From an uncultured Collinsella sp. (GTDB lineage Bacteria > Actinomycetota > Coriobacteriia > Coriobacteriales > Coriobacteriaceae): DNA of 14,352 bases. This document shows positions 1 to 8,430 of this stretch, in pieces. The stretch spans positions 1-14,352 of the forward strand of contig CALFDL010000184.1 of NCBI GenBank assembly GCA_937950415.1, read 5' to 3'. The notes beneath the pieces were generated by a model that did not search any database, was not told where the DNA came from, and saw only the letters and a list, made by a program, of their open reading frames with translations. The stretch's first letter is position 1; each line of letters starts with the position of its first letter. Position numbers and translations under genes: made by a program.

Positions 1-1
1 C

Positions 2-2011
2 ATGACGCTGTTTATCGCATCGCTTGCCGTCTCGTGCATCGGTGCGCTCGCCTCGATTCTGCTGATCAAGTCCGACAATGCCGCCAAGACCGCTGGCTGC
101 CTTATCGGCGCCGTTGCCGCGGTCCTGTCCTTTGTGGCCGGCATCCAGGCCGTTCTTGGCGACGTCACATCGGTCGACACCATCGTCTTTTTCCCGTTTG
201 CCCATTTTCAGCTGTTGCTTAACCAGCTGTCCGGCCTGTTCGTGGCGCTCATCTCGGTGCTCGCGTTTGCCGGCTCCATCTATGGTCTCAACTACTTTGA
301 TGAGTATCCGGGCAAAAAGGGCCGCGCCGGCTTCTTCTTTAACACGTTTGTCGCCTCGATGATGCTCGTCATCACGGCCGACAATGTGTTCTGGTTCCTG
401 GTTGCGTTCGAGCTCATGTCGCTCACCTCGTACTTCCTCGTCGTGATCGAGGAGAACGAGAACTCCATCCACGGCGGTTGGCTCTACTTTGTGATCGCGC
501 ACGTTGGCTTTGTGCTCATCATGGCGAGCTTCCTCACCATGACCAACTTTGCCGGTGGCTCGTTCTCGTTTGCCGACTTCCGCGCCACGCAGTTTAGCCC
601 CGCGGTTGCATCCGTGTGCTTTGTGCTTGCCTTCTTTGGCTTTGGTGCCAAGGCCGGCATCATCCCGCTGCATGGCTGGCTGCCCAAGGCACACCCCGAG
701 GCGCCGTCTAACGTGTCGGCCCTCATGTCCGGCGGCATGATCAAGATCGGCATTTTCGGCATTCTCAAGGTGGGCCTCGACCTGCTCTCCGTCTCGGGCG
801 TTCAGGTCTGGTGGGGCCTTATGGTCATGGTCTTCGGTGCGATCTCGTCGGTTCTCGGCGTGGCCTTTGCTCTGCAGGAGCATGACATCAAGCGCCTGCT
901 GGCCTATCACTCCGTCGAGAACATCGGCATCATTCTGCTCGGCGTCGGCGCCTCCATGGCCGCCATGGCGCTCAACTCGGTCGGCATCGCCGTCCTGGCT
1001 CTGATGGCCGCCCTCTACCACACGTTTAACCACGCGATGTTTAAGGGCGAGCTGTTCTTGGGCGCCGGTGCGCTGCTGTACTCCACGGGTACGCGCAATA
1101 TGGAGAAGATGGGCGGTCTGTTCCGTCGTATGCCGGCAACGGCCATCTGCTTCCTCGTTGGCGCGCTTGCCATCTCGGCCATCCCGCCCTTCAACGGCTT
1201 TGTGTCCGAGTGGTTTACCTACCAGTCGCTGTTTAACGCCGCCATGCAGGGCGACAAGGCTGTCATGATCGTGGCCGTGTTCGCTGCCGTTGCGCTTGCC
1301 ATTACCGGCGCTCTGGCCGTCACGTGCTTCGTCAAGGCCTATGGCGTCTCCTTTGCCTCCGCGCCCCGCTCCGAGGCCGCGGCCAATGCCAAGGAGGTTC
1401 CCGCCCCCATGGTGTTTGCGCAGGGCCTGCTCGCGGCCATCTGCGTCGTGCTGGGCATTGGCGCTCCCGTGATCGCGCCCGTGCTGGTCGATGTCGCCGC
1501 GTCCGTGCTGCATCCGTACGGTGGCGTGTTTGCCGCCGAGGGCATGGAGCTCATAAACCAGTACTCCGGCGCTGCCACCTCCACGCCCGCGATCGCCATT
1601 GCGCTCGTGGTGCTCGTCGGCCTTGCCTGCGGTTATCGCAAGCTCAAGACCGTCGGCAAGGTGCAGAAGTCCCAGCCGTGGGCATGCGGCTATGCTCCCA
1701 ACGAGCATATGCCCGTCGTGGCCACGACCTTTGCCTCCGAGGTGTCCTGGTTTATGCAGCCGCTCTACACGCTGCGCGACCGCTGCACGGCCATCTGCTG
1801 GTCCATCGCCCACTTCTTCCAGAAGCTCACCGGCGTGGCCGAGGCTGTGGAGCCCGTGCCCGACAAGGTTCTCGTCGATGCCCCGCATAAGGGTGTCGAG
1901 AAGCTCGCCGACCTCGCGACTAAGCTCGAGGGCGGCAACTACAGCATCTATATCTGCTACATCGTCGCGGCACTCGTGGTGTTCCTCGTGCTCGCCGTGC
2001 AAATGGGTTAA
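2..2011 (+). CDS. hyfB: Hydrogenase-4 membrane subunit HyfB (NuoL/M/N antiporter-like)
   Basis: The product is 669 residues, close to the roughly 670 of E. coli HyfB, so it is probably full length although only one base precedes the ATG. It is an integral membrane protein with many hydrophobic segments and belongs to the NuoL/M/N/MrpA-D antiporter-like family. Hallmark charged residues are visible: Glu137 in FELMSLTSYF (transmembrane helix 5 type), and Lys217, His224, Lys229 and His231 in the GFGAKAGIIPLHGWLPKAH segment, then Lys248. In complex I relatives these form the proton-conducting axis. The C-terminal third (from about residue 460) is less conserved and carries the HycC/HyfB-type extension with an amphipathic stretch and a last membrane helix. 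Its stop codon overlaps the ribosome site of hyfC. HyfB is known to anchor the membrane arm of formate hydrogenlyase-2; ion pumping here is inferred. The neighbouring hyfD/E/F genes favour HyfB over HycC. Confidence 0.93.
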   Translation: MTLFIASLAVSCIGALASILLIKSDNAAKTAGCLIGAVAAVLSFVAGIQAVLGDVTSVDTIVFFPFAHFQLLLNQLSGLFVALISVLAFAGSIYGLNYFDEYPGKKGRAGFFFNTFVASMMLVITADNVFWFLVAFELMSLTSYFLVVIEENENSIHGGWLYFVIAHVGFVLIMASFLTMTNFAGGSFSFADFRATQFSPAVASVCFVLAFFGFGAKAGIIPLHGWLPKAHPEAPSNVSALMSGGMIKIGIFGILKVGLDLLSVSGVQVWWGLMVMVFGAISSVLGVAFALQEHDIKRLLAYHSVENIGIILLGVGASMAAMALNSVGIAVLALMAALYHTFNHAMFKGELFLGAGALLYSTGTRNMEKMGGLFRRMPATAICFLVGALAISAIPPFNGFVSEWFTYQSLFNAAMQGDKAVMIVAVFAAVALAITGALAVTCFVKAYGVSFASAPRSEAAANAKEVPAPMVFAQGLLAAICVVLGIGAPVIAPVLVDVAASVLHPYGGVFAAEGMELINQYSGAATSTPAIAIALVVLVGLACGYRKLKTVGKVQKSQPWACGYAPNEHMPVVATTFASEVSWFMQPLYTLRDRCTAICWSIAHFFQKLTGVAEAVEPVPDKVLVDAPHKGVEKLADLATKLEGGNYSIYICYIVAALVVFLVLAVQMG

Positions 2012-2023
2012 GGAGGGGAGAGC

Positions 2024-2950
2024 ATGAACAACATCGTACTTGCCGTTCTGCAGGGCGTGGTCGTCATGGCCGTCGCACCGTTCTTCTCCGGTCTCGGCCG
2101 CGTGATCCGCGCCAAGATGCACAACCGTCGCGGCCCCAGCATCATGCAGGACTACCGCGACCTGGCCAAGCTCTTTGCGCGCCCCGAGTCCCAGAGCGAG
2201 GATGCGAGCTTTGCGCTGCGCATCATGCCGCCGCTGTTCTTCGCCGTCGCCTTTATGCTCGCGATGGGCCTGCCGCTCTTTACGGCACAAAGCCCCATCC
2301 CGGTCTTTGGTGACGCCATCACCATCATGTACAGCCTGGCGCTCGCCCGCTTCTTCTTCGCCCTCTGTGGTGTGGATTCGTCCAACGCCTACGCCGGTAT
2401 CGGCGGCGTCCGCGAGCTGCTCATGAGCGTGCTCATCGAGCCGTCCATGCTGCTGGCGCTGTTTGCCGCCGCTCTGGTGTGCGGCTCCACCGATATCGCC
2501 ACCATGGGCCAGCACATCATGACGGGCGCCGTCGACGCGCCGGTCGCCGTGATCCTTGCCGGTATCGCCTTTGCCGTTGCCTGCTACATGGAGCTCGGCA
2601 AGCTGCCGTTTGACCAGGCCGAGGCCGAGCAGGAGCTCCAGGAGGGCCCGCTCGCCGAGCTTTCCGGCCCGTCGCTTGCCATGGCCAAGCTCGCCATTAG
2701 CATGAAGCAGGTCCTTGTCGTCGCCTGGTTCTGCGCGATCTTCGTCCCCTGGGGCGAGCCCGCGACCGTCGGCGTCGCTGCCGTTTTGGGCGCGGTGACC
2801 TTCTTGGTGAAGTGCCTGATCGACTTTGTGATCTGCGGCGTGATCGAGAATTCTTGCTCGCGCTCGCGCTTTAAGGTACTCGGCAATCAGACTTGGGCCG
2901 TCGTGGGCATCGCTGTGTTGGCGTTTGTCTTCGTGGTCGTTGGCGTGTAG
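2024..2950 (+). CDS. hyfC: Hydrogenase-4 membrane subunit HyfC (NuoH-like)
   Basis: The product is 308 residues; E. coli HycD and HyfC are 307 and about 315. It is a multi-spanning membrane protein of the NuoH/HycD family, which joins the membrane arm to the soluble hydrogenase arm. Diagnostic features are the N-terminal AKMHNRRGP motif at about residues 30-38, a charged cytoplasmic loop (QDYRDLAKLFARPES), and the highly conserved MELGKLPFD-AEAEQELQEGP region at residues 189-209. That region holds the acidic residues (Glu190, Asp197, Glu200, Glu202) that in complex I line the quinone/proton coupling loop. No quinone is expected to be used by formate hydrogenlyases. The ATG at 2024 is supported by a strong AGGAGGGG at 2011-2018 that overlaps the hyfB stop, indicating translational coupling. 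Next is hyfD, 15 bases downstream. The family assignment is very secure; HycD versus HyfC is decided by operon context. Confidence 0.94.
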   Translation: MNNIVLAVLQGVVVMAVAPFFSGLGRVIRAKMHNRRGPSIMQDYRDLAKLFARPESQSEDASFALRIMPPLFFAVAFMLAMGLPLFTAQSPIPVFGDAITIMYSLALARFFFALCGVDSSNAYAGIGGVRELLMSVLIEPSMLLALFAAALVCGSTDIATMGQHIMTGAVDAPVAVILAGIAFAVACYMELGKLPFDQAEAEQELQEGPLAELSGPSLAMAKLAISMKQVLVVAWFCAIFVPWGEPATVGVAAVLGAVTFLVKCLIDFVICGVIENSCSRSRFKVLGNQTWAVVGIAVLAFVFVVVGV

Positions 2951-2965
2951 GAGAGGGGAGTAACA

Positions 2966-4423
2966 ATGTCATTTGCAGTCAGTCTGTCCCTTCTCGGCTT
3001 GGTCGCTATCGCGGCCCCGATGGTGGCCTCGGTGCTCGTCGCCCTGTTCCCCCGTCCGTACGCCAAGTGGTTCAGCGTTTTGGGTGCCGCCGTCTCGACG
3101 GTCTGCACCATCGCCCTCGCCGCGAATTTCGCTGGCGCCGGCATGCCCGACACGCAGGTCCCCCTGATCTCGTTTGGGCAGACCCTCGTCATGGGATTCA
3201 CCTTCGATCGCATGAGCACGCTGCTCGCGCCCGCCTTTGTGGGTATCGGCCTGCTTGTCGTGATCTATTCGATCCCCTATATGAGCGAGAATAACCGCGA
3301 GCATCCCGATGCGCCGCGTCGTCGCTTCTACGCGTACCTCGCGACCTTCATCGGCGCCATGGCCGGCCTCGTGTACAGCTCGACCCTTTTGGGCCAGCTC
3401 GTGTTCTTTGAGATCACGGGTGCGTGCTCTTGGGGCCTCATCAGCTACTACATGTCGCCTACGGCCAAGAAGGCCGGCATGAAGGCCCTGATCATTACGC
3501 ATATCGGTGCGCTCGGCCTGTATCTGGGCGCCGCCATCGTGTTTGCCCACACCGGCACCTTCGCCATTACCGCGATTGCCGGTCTCGACGCCAAGCTCAA
3601 GGCTATCGTCCTTTTGCTCGTGCTATTTGCGGCCTGGGCCAAGTCCGCACAGGTTCCCATGTACATGTGGCTGCCTTCGGCCATGGAGGCCCCCACGCCG
3701 GTCTCGGCCTACCTGCATGGCGCCTCGATGGTCAAGGTCGGCGTGTGCGTGTTCGCGCGCGCACTCGTCTCTGCCGGCGAGATTCCCGAGATCGTGGGCT
3801 GGGTCGCCATTATCGACGCCATGGTCACCATGCTCTTTGGTTTCCTTATGTACCTGCCGCAAAAGGACATGAAGCGCCTGCTGGCCTTCTCCACGATCGC
3901 CCAGCTCTCGTATGTGTTCTTTGGTCTGGGCCTTTCGGTCTTTGGCAGCCAGCTGGCCTTTGACGGTGCCGTGTGCCACATCTTTAACCACGCTTTCGCC
4001 AAGACCCTGTTCTTCCTGATCGCCGGTTCGTTCTCCTTTACGCTCGGAACGCGTATGCTGCCCAAGCTTCGCGGCATCGTAAAGAAGTACCCGATCTCGG
4101 GCGTGGGCTTTGGTGTCGCGGCGCTCGCTATTGCCGGCGTGCCGCCCATGAACACGTTCTTCTCGAAGTTCCAGATCATCGCCGGCGGTTTTTCCGTCGG
4201 TGCCGGCAACGTCGCGATCCTGGTGCTCGTGTGCATTATGGTCGCCGAGACCGTCGCCACCTTTGCCTGGTTCCTCAAGTGGATGGGCTATTGCCTGCCC
4301 GGCGAGCCGAGCGAAGAGGTCGCCGCAGGTGCTCCGTTGCCGAAGGCAATGGCGTTCGTGTTCATCGTGCTCATCATCATGGTCATCGTCAGCGGCCCGC
4401 TTTCGGCCAGCTGGATCGGTTAG
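2966..4423 (+). CDS. hyfD: Hydrogenase-4 antiporter-like membrane subunit HyfD
   Basis: The product is 485 residues (E. coli HyfD is 479) and is the second NuoL/M/N-like subunit of the operon. About 14 hydrophobic segments are visible. The key charges of the family are present: Glu149 in FFEITGACSW, Lys226 in AWAKSAQVP, His251 in AYLHGASMVK, and Lys257. The SAQVPMYMWLPSAMEAPTPVSA segment is the classical NuoL/M signature. HyfD is found in hydrogenase-4 but not in hydrogenase-3, so its presence is the main reason to call this operon hyf and not hyc. Extra antiporter subunits suggest that electron transfer to protons is coupled to ion translocation, but no direct evidence is available here. The start at 2966 follows GAGGGGAG at 2953-2960. 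Its last codon is 13 bases before hyfE. No truncation or missing key residue was noticed. Confidence 0.92.
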   Translation: MSFAVSLSLLGLVAIAAPMVASVLVALFPRPYAKWFSVLGAAVSTVCTIALAANFAGAGMPDTQVPLISFGQTLVMGFTFDRMSTLLAPAFVGIGLLVVIYSIPYMSENNREHPDAPRRRFYAYLATFIGAMAGLVYSSTLLGQLVFFEITGACSWGLISYYMSPTAKKAGMKALIITHIGALGLYLGAAIVFAHTGTFAITAIAGLDAKLKAIVLLLVLFAAWAKSAQVPMYMWLPSAMEAPTPVSAYLHGASMVKVGVCVFARALVSAGEIPEIVGWVAIIDAMVTMLFGFLMYLPQKDMKRLLAFSTIAQLSYVFFGLGLSVFGSQLAFDGAVCHIFNHAFAKTLFFLIAGSFSFTLGTRMLPKLRGIVKKYPISGVGFGVAALAIAGVPPMNTFFSKFQIIAGGFSVGAGNVAILVLVCIMVAETVATFAWFLKWMGYCLPGEPSEEVAAGAPLPKAMAFVFIVLIIMVIVSGPLSASWIG

Positions 4424-4436
4424 GAGGTAGAACGAC

Positions 4437-5090
4437 ATGGGTTATTCGATCGTCAACATCCTTGGCGGCCTTCTGATCGTCACGTCCACCATGGTGGTCG
4501 TCTCCAAGAACATCAAGCACGCCATCCGCTGGTATGCGGTGCAGTCGCTGGTGCTCGTGGGACTGCTCGCTACGCTCGGTGCCACTACCGGTGCGCAGGA
4601 GCTGCTTATGTGGGCCGGATCTGCCTTTATCACCAAGGTCGTCCTGGTCCCTTATATCCTCAACCGTGCGTACAAGAAGATGGGCGAGCCGAGCGACGCT
4701 TCGCTGGCTGCCGGCATTAAGCCCGCATGGGCCATCTGCATCATCGCCGTCGAGGTCGCCATCTGCTTTGCCGTCGTGACGCAGATCAGCCTGCCCACGG
4801 CCGAGGTCGCAACGCCTGCGCTCGCCATTAGCTTCGCTCACTTCTTTGTGGGCCTCACCTGCATCATCTCGCAGCGCAACATCATGAAGCAGATCTTTGG
4901 TTACTGCCTTATGGAAAACGGCAGCCACGTGACGCTCGCGCTTTTGGCCCCCACCGCTCCCGAGATCATCGAGATCGGTATCGCCACCGACGCCATCTTT
5001 GCCGTCATCATCATGTCCATCGTCGTGCGTCGCATTTGGGACGACTCCCACTCGCTCGATGCGCGCGACCTGTCCGAGCTGAGGGGGTAG
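4437..5090 (+). CDS. hyfE: Hydrogenase-4 membrane subunit HyfE (NuoK-like)
   Basis: The product is 217 residues, essentially the length of E. coli HyfE (216). It is a small hydrophobic protein with about six to seven membrane segments. Its C-terminal half (about residues 130-200) resembles NuoK, with a basic loop (SQRNIMKQIFGY) followed by an in-membrane acidic residue, Glu160, in CLMENGS; another membrane glutamate, Glu106, sits in AVEVAICF. NuoK/HyfE subunits are thought to help pass protons through the hydrophilic axis between NuoH and the antiporter subunits. hyfE does not occur in hyc operons, so it supports a hydrogenase-4 assignment. The ATG at 4437 is chosen because of AGGAGGT at 4422-4428, which overlaps the hyfD stop. 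Three bases separate it from hyfF, so coupled translation is expected. It ends in a charged cytoplasmic tail (SHSLDARDLSELRG). Confidence 0.9.
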   Translation: MGYSIVNILGGLLIVTSTMVVVSKNIKHAIRWYAVQSLVLVGLLATLGATTGAQELLMWAGSAFITKVVLVPYILNRAYKKMGEPSDASLAAGIKPAWAICIIAVEVAICFAVVTQISLPTAEVATPALAISFAHFFVGLTCIISQRNIMKQIFGYCLMENGSHVTLALLAPTAPEIIEIGIATDAIFAVIIMSIVVRRIWDDSHSLDARDLSELRG

Positions 5091-5093
5091 TCC

Positions 5094-6653
5094 ATGGAAA
5101 CGTTGATTCTTGCCCTGCTCGCGACCCCTTTGGTGTTCTCGCTGGTTATGGCGTTTTTGCCCAAGAACACGTCCTATAACGTGTTTGCCGGTCTCAACCT
5201 GGTCTCCGTCGCAGCCGTCCTGGTGCTGTCGATTATGACGGCCGGTGACGTCCTTATGAGCGGCAACACCGCCAACGCCCTTGGCCTGTGGTTCCATCTC
5301 GATTCGCTGGGCTCCATCTTTGTGCTGCTCATCGGCTTTATCGGTTTTCTCACGGGGCTCTTTTCGCTGCCCTATGTAAAGGCCGATATCGAGGAGGGCT
5401 CCATGCCCGCCGAGCGCGCCAAGCAGTACTACGCGCTGTTTAGCCTGTTCGTGTTCACCATGCTGCTCGCATGCCTGTCCAACAACATGATTCTCACCTG
5501 GGCCGCCGTGGAGGCAACCACGCTTTCCACCGTGTTCCTGGTGGGCATCTACAAGAACAAGACCGCCCTCGAGGCCTCTTGGAAGTACGCCATGGTCTGC
5601 ACCGCCGGCGTGGCCTTTGGCCTGTTTGGCACGCTGCTGATCTATGCCAATGCCGCCGACGTGATCCCCAACGCCCACGAGGCCGCGTTCCTGTCGTGCG
5701 TGCTGCCGTATGCCGATCAGTTCGACCCGACGCTCATGCGCCTCGCCTTTGCGTTTGTAGTGATCGGCTTTGGCACCAAGGCCGGCCTGTTCCCCATGCA
5801 CACCTGGCTGCCCGATGCCCACTCCCAGGCCCCGAGCCCCGTCTCGGCCCTGCTTTCGGGCGTTCTGCTTAAGTGTGCCATGCTTGTGATCATGCGTTTC
5901 TACGGCTTTACCATTCAGGCCGTGGGCGCCGACTACCCGCAGCTTCTGCTGCTGATCGTCGGCACGCTGTCTATCCTGGTGGCGGCGCTGTCGATGTTTC
6001 GCCAGGACGACCTCAAGCGCCGCTTCGCCTACTCCTCCGTGGAGAACGTGGGCGTCATCGCGCTGTGCCTGGGTGTCGGCGGCCCGCTGGGTATCGCCGC
6101 GGCCCTGCTGCACTGCGTGTTCCACGGCTTTACCAAGACGCTTGCCTTCTGCGTGTCCGGTAACATCCAGCATGCCTACGGTACGCGCAGCCTGGCTAAG
6201 ATCCAGGGCGTCGTGGAGGTTGCTCCCGCTACCGCCGCGCTCGCCATCCTGGCGCTGCTGGGCCTTGCCGCCTTCCCGCCCTTTGGCATGTTCATCTCGG
6301 AGTTTTTGACCTTTGTCGCCGGCGTTACCGCTGGCCCGATGTGGCTTGTCGTCGTGGTGGCCCTCGGCCTTACCGTCGCCATCTCCGCGCTTACCCGCAT
6401 CGCGCTCAAGTCGGTGTTCGGTCATGCTCCCGAGGGCATGGGTAAGCACGAGGCCCCGGCGCTCATGCTGATCCCCGAGATCATCCTGGCCGTCATGATC
6501 CTTTGGTTTGGTATCGCCACGCCCACGCCGCTCGTGAGCGGTGTCGAGGCCGCAACCGGTATCGTGCTCGAGCAGAGCACCGAGGAGCTTCATGCGGCGC
6601 CGATGTACCGCGCTGTGTTCGGTACCCAGACCGCTCAGAGCGAGGTGGAGTAA
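5094..6653 (+). CDS. hyfF: Hydrogenase-4 antiporter-like membrane subunit HyfF
   Basis: The product is 519 residues (E. coli HyfF is about 526) and is the third NuoL/M/N-like subunit. Family residues seen are Glu140 in TWAAVEATTL, Lys229 and His236 in FGTKAGLFPMHTWLPDAH, Asp241/His243, and Lys260 in SGVLLKCAML. About 13-14 membrane segments are visible. The last 40 residues are a soluble tail rich in Glu and Ala. In characterised hydrogenase-4 relatives HyfF lies in the membrane arm beside HyfD and HyfE; it is absent from hydrogenase-3, where HycC is the only antiporter-type subunit. The ATG at 5094 follows GAGGGGG at 5081-5087 and sits three bases after the hyfE stop. hyfG begins three bases after its own stop. 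The role in ion translocation is inferred from the family. No sign of damage or foreign codon use was seen. Confidence 0.92.
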   Translation: METLILALLATPLVFSLVMAFLPKNTSYNVFAGLNLVSVAAVLVLSIMTAGDVLMSGNTANALGLWFHLDSLGSIFVLLIGFIGFLTGLFSLPYVKADIEEGSMPAERAKQYYALFSLFVFTMLLACLSNNMILTWAAVEATTLSTVFLVGIYKNKTALEASWKYAMVCTAGVAFGLFGTLLIYANAADVIPNAHEAAFLSCVLPYADQFDPTLMRLAFAFVVIGFGTKAGLFPMHTWLPDAHSQAPSPVSALLSGVLLKCAMLVIMRFYGFTIQAVGADYPQLLLLIVGTLSILVAALSMFRQDDLKRRFAYSSVENVGVIALCLGVGGPLGIAAALLHCVFHGFTKTLAFCVSGNIQHAYGTRSLAKIQGVVEVAPATAALAILALLGLAAFPPFGMFISEFLTFVAGVTAGPMWLVVVVALGLTVAISALTRIALKSVFGHAPEGMGKHEAPALMLIPEIILAVMILWFGIATPTPLVSGVEAATGIVLEQSTEELHAAPMYRAVFGTQTAQSEVE

Positions 6654-6656
6654 CCA

Positions 6657-8429
6657 ATGACTGATACTGAGAACAAGGTGTATGCCCGCCGCTGCGAGAG
6701 CCATGTCGAGGCCCTGCGCCGCGCCGTTCCGGGCTGCATCGAGAAAGTCGAGTGGCAGTGCGAGGACCAGCTGACGATCACCGTCAAGCTGGACCGTCTG
6801 CCCGAGGCCGTTCACTACCTGTACTACGAGCGCTACGGTTGGATTCCCGTGATCGTCGGTAACGACGAGCGCAGCCTGTGCGGCCGCTACGCCGTGTACT
6901 ACCTCATCTCCATGGAGGGGGAGGACCCCGGCTGGGTAACGGTGCGCGCCGAGGTCGATCCCGCCAAGATGACGTTCCCGTCCGTGACGCCGTTCGTCCC
7001 CGCCTGCGTGTGGGGCGAGCGCGAGCTGCGCGATATGTTCGGCCTGATTCCCGAGGGTCTGCCCGATCGCCGTCGCCTGGTGCTTCCCGACGATTGGCCC
7101 AGTGGGCTGTACCCGTTGCGCAAGGATTCGATGGATTACCGTTTCCGCCCCGCCCCCGCGAGCGACATGGAAAACTACGAATTCCTGGCCGACACCAAGG
7201 GCAAGGAGACCACGCTCGTCCCCATGGGACCGCTGCACATCACCTCCGACGAGCCCGGCCACTTCCGCCTGTTCGTGGAGGGCGAGACGATCGTCGACGC
7301 CGACTACCGTCTGTTCTACGTGCACCGCGGTATGGAGAAGGTCGCCGAGACGCGCCTGAACTATGACGCCGTGACGTTCCTTGCCGACCGCATCTGCGGC
7401 ATCTGCGGCTGCGCCCACTCGGTGGCCTATGCTGAGGCTGTCGAGCGCGCTCAGGGCGTCCACGTCCCGCCGCGCGCCCAGTACATCCGTGCCATCATGC
7501 TCGAGGTCGAGCGCCTGCACTCGCACCTGCTCAACATTGGCCTGGCGTCGCACTACACCGGCTTCGATTCCGGCTTCCAGCAGTTCTTCCGCGTCCGCGA
7601 GAAGTCGATGGACCTGGCCGAGAAGCTCTCCGGTCACCGCAAGACCTATGGCCTCAACGTGATCGGCGGCGTGCGTCGCGACATCCTGGCCGAGCAGAAG
7701 CTCTCCACGCTCACGACCATCCACCAGCTGCGCTCCGAGGTTCAGGAGCTTGTCGACGTTTTGCTCTCCACGCCCAACTTTATTGAGCGTACGAGCGGCA
7801 TCGGTATCCTGGACCGCAAGATCGCCCGCGACTTCTCGCCGGTCGGTCCGCTTATGCGCGGCTCGGGTTATGCCCGTGACGTGCGCTTTGACCATCCCTT
7901 CGACGGCTATGCCGATCCCGATATTCAGAAGATGCATGCGGCCACGGCCGACACCTGCGATGCCTTCGGCCGTACCGCCGTGCGTATCCAGGAGGTCTAC
8001 GATTCGATCGACATGATCGAGACCATGCTCGAGAACTGCCCGTCGGGCCCCATCCTCACCACGGATTGGGAGTACACCCCGCACAAGTACGCCATCGGTG
8101 CCACCGAGGCGCCGCGCGGCGAGGACGTGCACTGGGCCATGCTCGGCAACAACCAGAAGTGCTACCGCTGGCGCGCCAAGGCCGCCACGTATAGCAACTG
8201 GCCGGTCCTGCGCTACATGTTCCGCGGCAACACCGTGGGCGATGCGGCACTCATCGTGGGCTCGCTCGACCCGTGCTACTCCTGCACCGACCGCGTGACG
8301 GTGACCGACGTGGCCGCCAAGCGCGACCACGTGCTGGATAAGGAGCAGTTCGAGAACGTCTGGCGCGACAAGTCGCCGCTTGCGGGCGAGGGCACCATGG
8401 CCGCTCCGCTCGATGAGGAGGCGCTCTAA
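6657..8429 (+). CDS. hyfG: Hydrogenase-4 [NiFe] catalytic large subunit HyfG (NuoC-NuoD fusion)
   Basis: The product is 590 residues; E. coli HycE and HyfG are 569 and 571. The first ~165 residues are a NuoC-like domain with the signature WGERELRDMFGL and RRRLVLPDDWP. The remainder is the NuoD-like [NiFe] hydrogenase large subunit. Both nickel-binding pairs are intact: RICGIC with Cys247 and Cys250 (His254 follows) and DPCYSC with Cys540 and Cys543. This enzyme therefore should reduce protons to H2, or oxidise H2, on the cytoplasmic face of the membrane. The motif runs on as CTDR; in HycE the maturation protease cuts after the equivalent Arg. Cutting after Arg546 here would remove 44 residues, against 32 in HycE. 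The proximal ligand is Cys, not selenocysteine. The start at 6657 follows GAGGTGGAG at 6642-6650. hycI, the expected protease gene, is four genes downstream. Confidence 0.96.
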   Translation: MTDTENKVYARRCESHVEALRRAVPGCIEKVEWQCEDQLTITVKLDRLPEAVHYLYYERYGWIPVIVGNDERSLCGRYAVYYLISMEGEDPGWVTVRAEVDPAKMTFPSVTPFVPACVWGERELRDMFGLIPEGLPDRRRLVLPDDWPSGLYPLRKDSMDYRFRPAPASDMENYEFLADTKGKETTLVPMGPLHITSDEPGHFRLFVEGETIVDADYRLFYVHRGMEKVAETRLNYDAVTFLADRICGICGCAHSVAYAEAVERAQGVHVPPRAQYIRAIMLEVERLHSHLLNIGLASHYTGFDSGFQQFFRVREKSMDLAEKLSGHRKTYGLNVIGGVRRDILAEQKLSTLTTIHQLRSEVQELVDVLLSTPNFIERTSGIGILDRKIARDFSPVGPLMRGSGYARDVRFDHPFDGYADPDIQKMHAATADTCDAFGRTAVRIQEVYDSIDMIETMLENCPSGPILTTDWEYTPHKYAIGATEAPRGEDVHWAMLGNNQKCYRWRAKAATYSNWPVLRYMFRGNTVGDAALIVGSLDPCYSCTDRVTVTDVAAKRDHVLDKEQFENVWRDKSPLAGEGTMAAPLDEEAL

Positions 8430-8430
8430 T

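Noticed and set aside
6657..8429. Reading the operon as respiratory complex I
   Set aside because: HyfG keeps both CxxC nickel-binding pairs that NuoD has lost, and the presence of HycH and HycI homologs shows a hydrogenase.
8380..8430. Upstream start for hyfH
   Set aside because: It lies inside the end of hyfG in another frame, gives an Arg/Pro-rich N-terminus unlike the family, and the ATG at 8431 has a better ribosome site.
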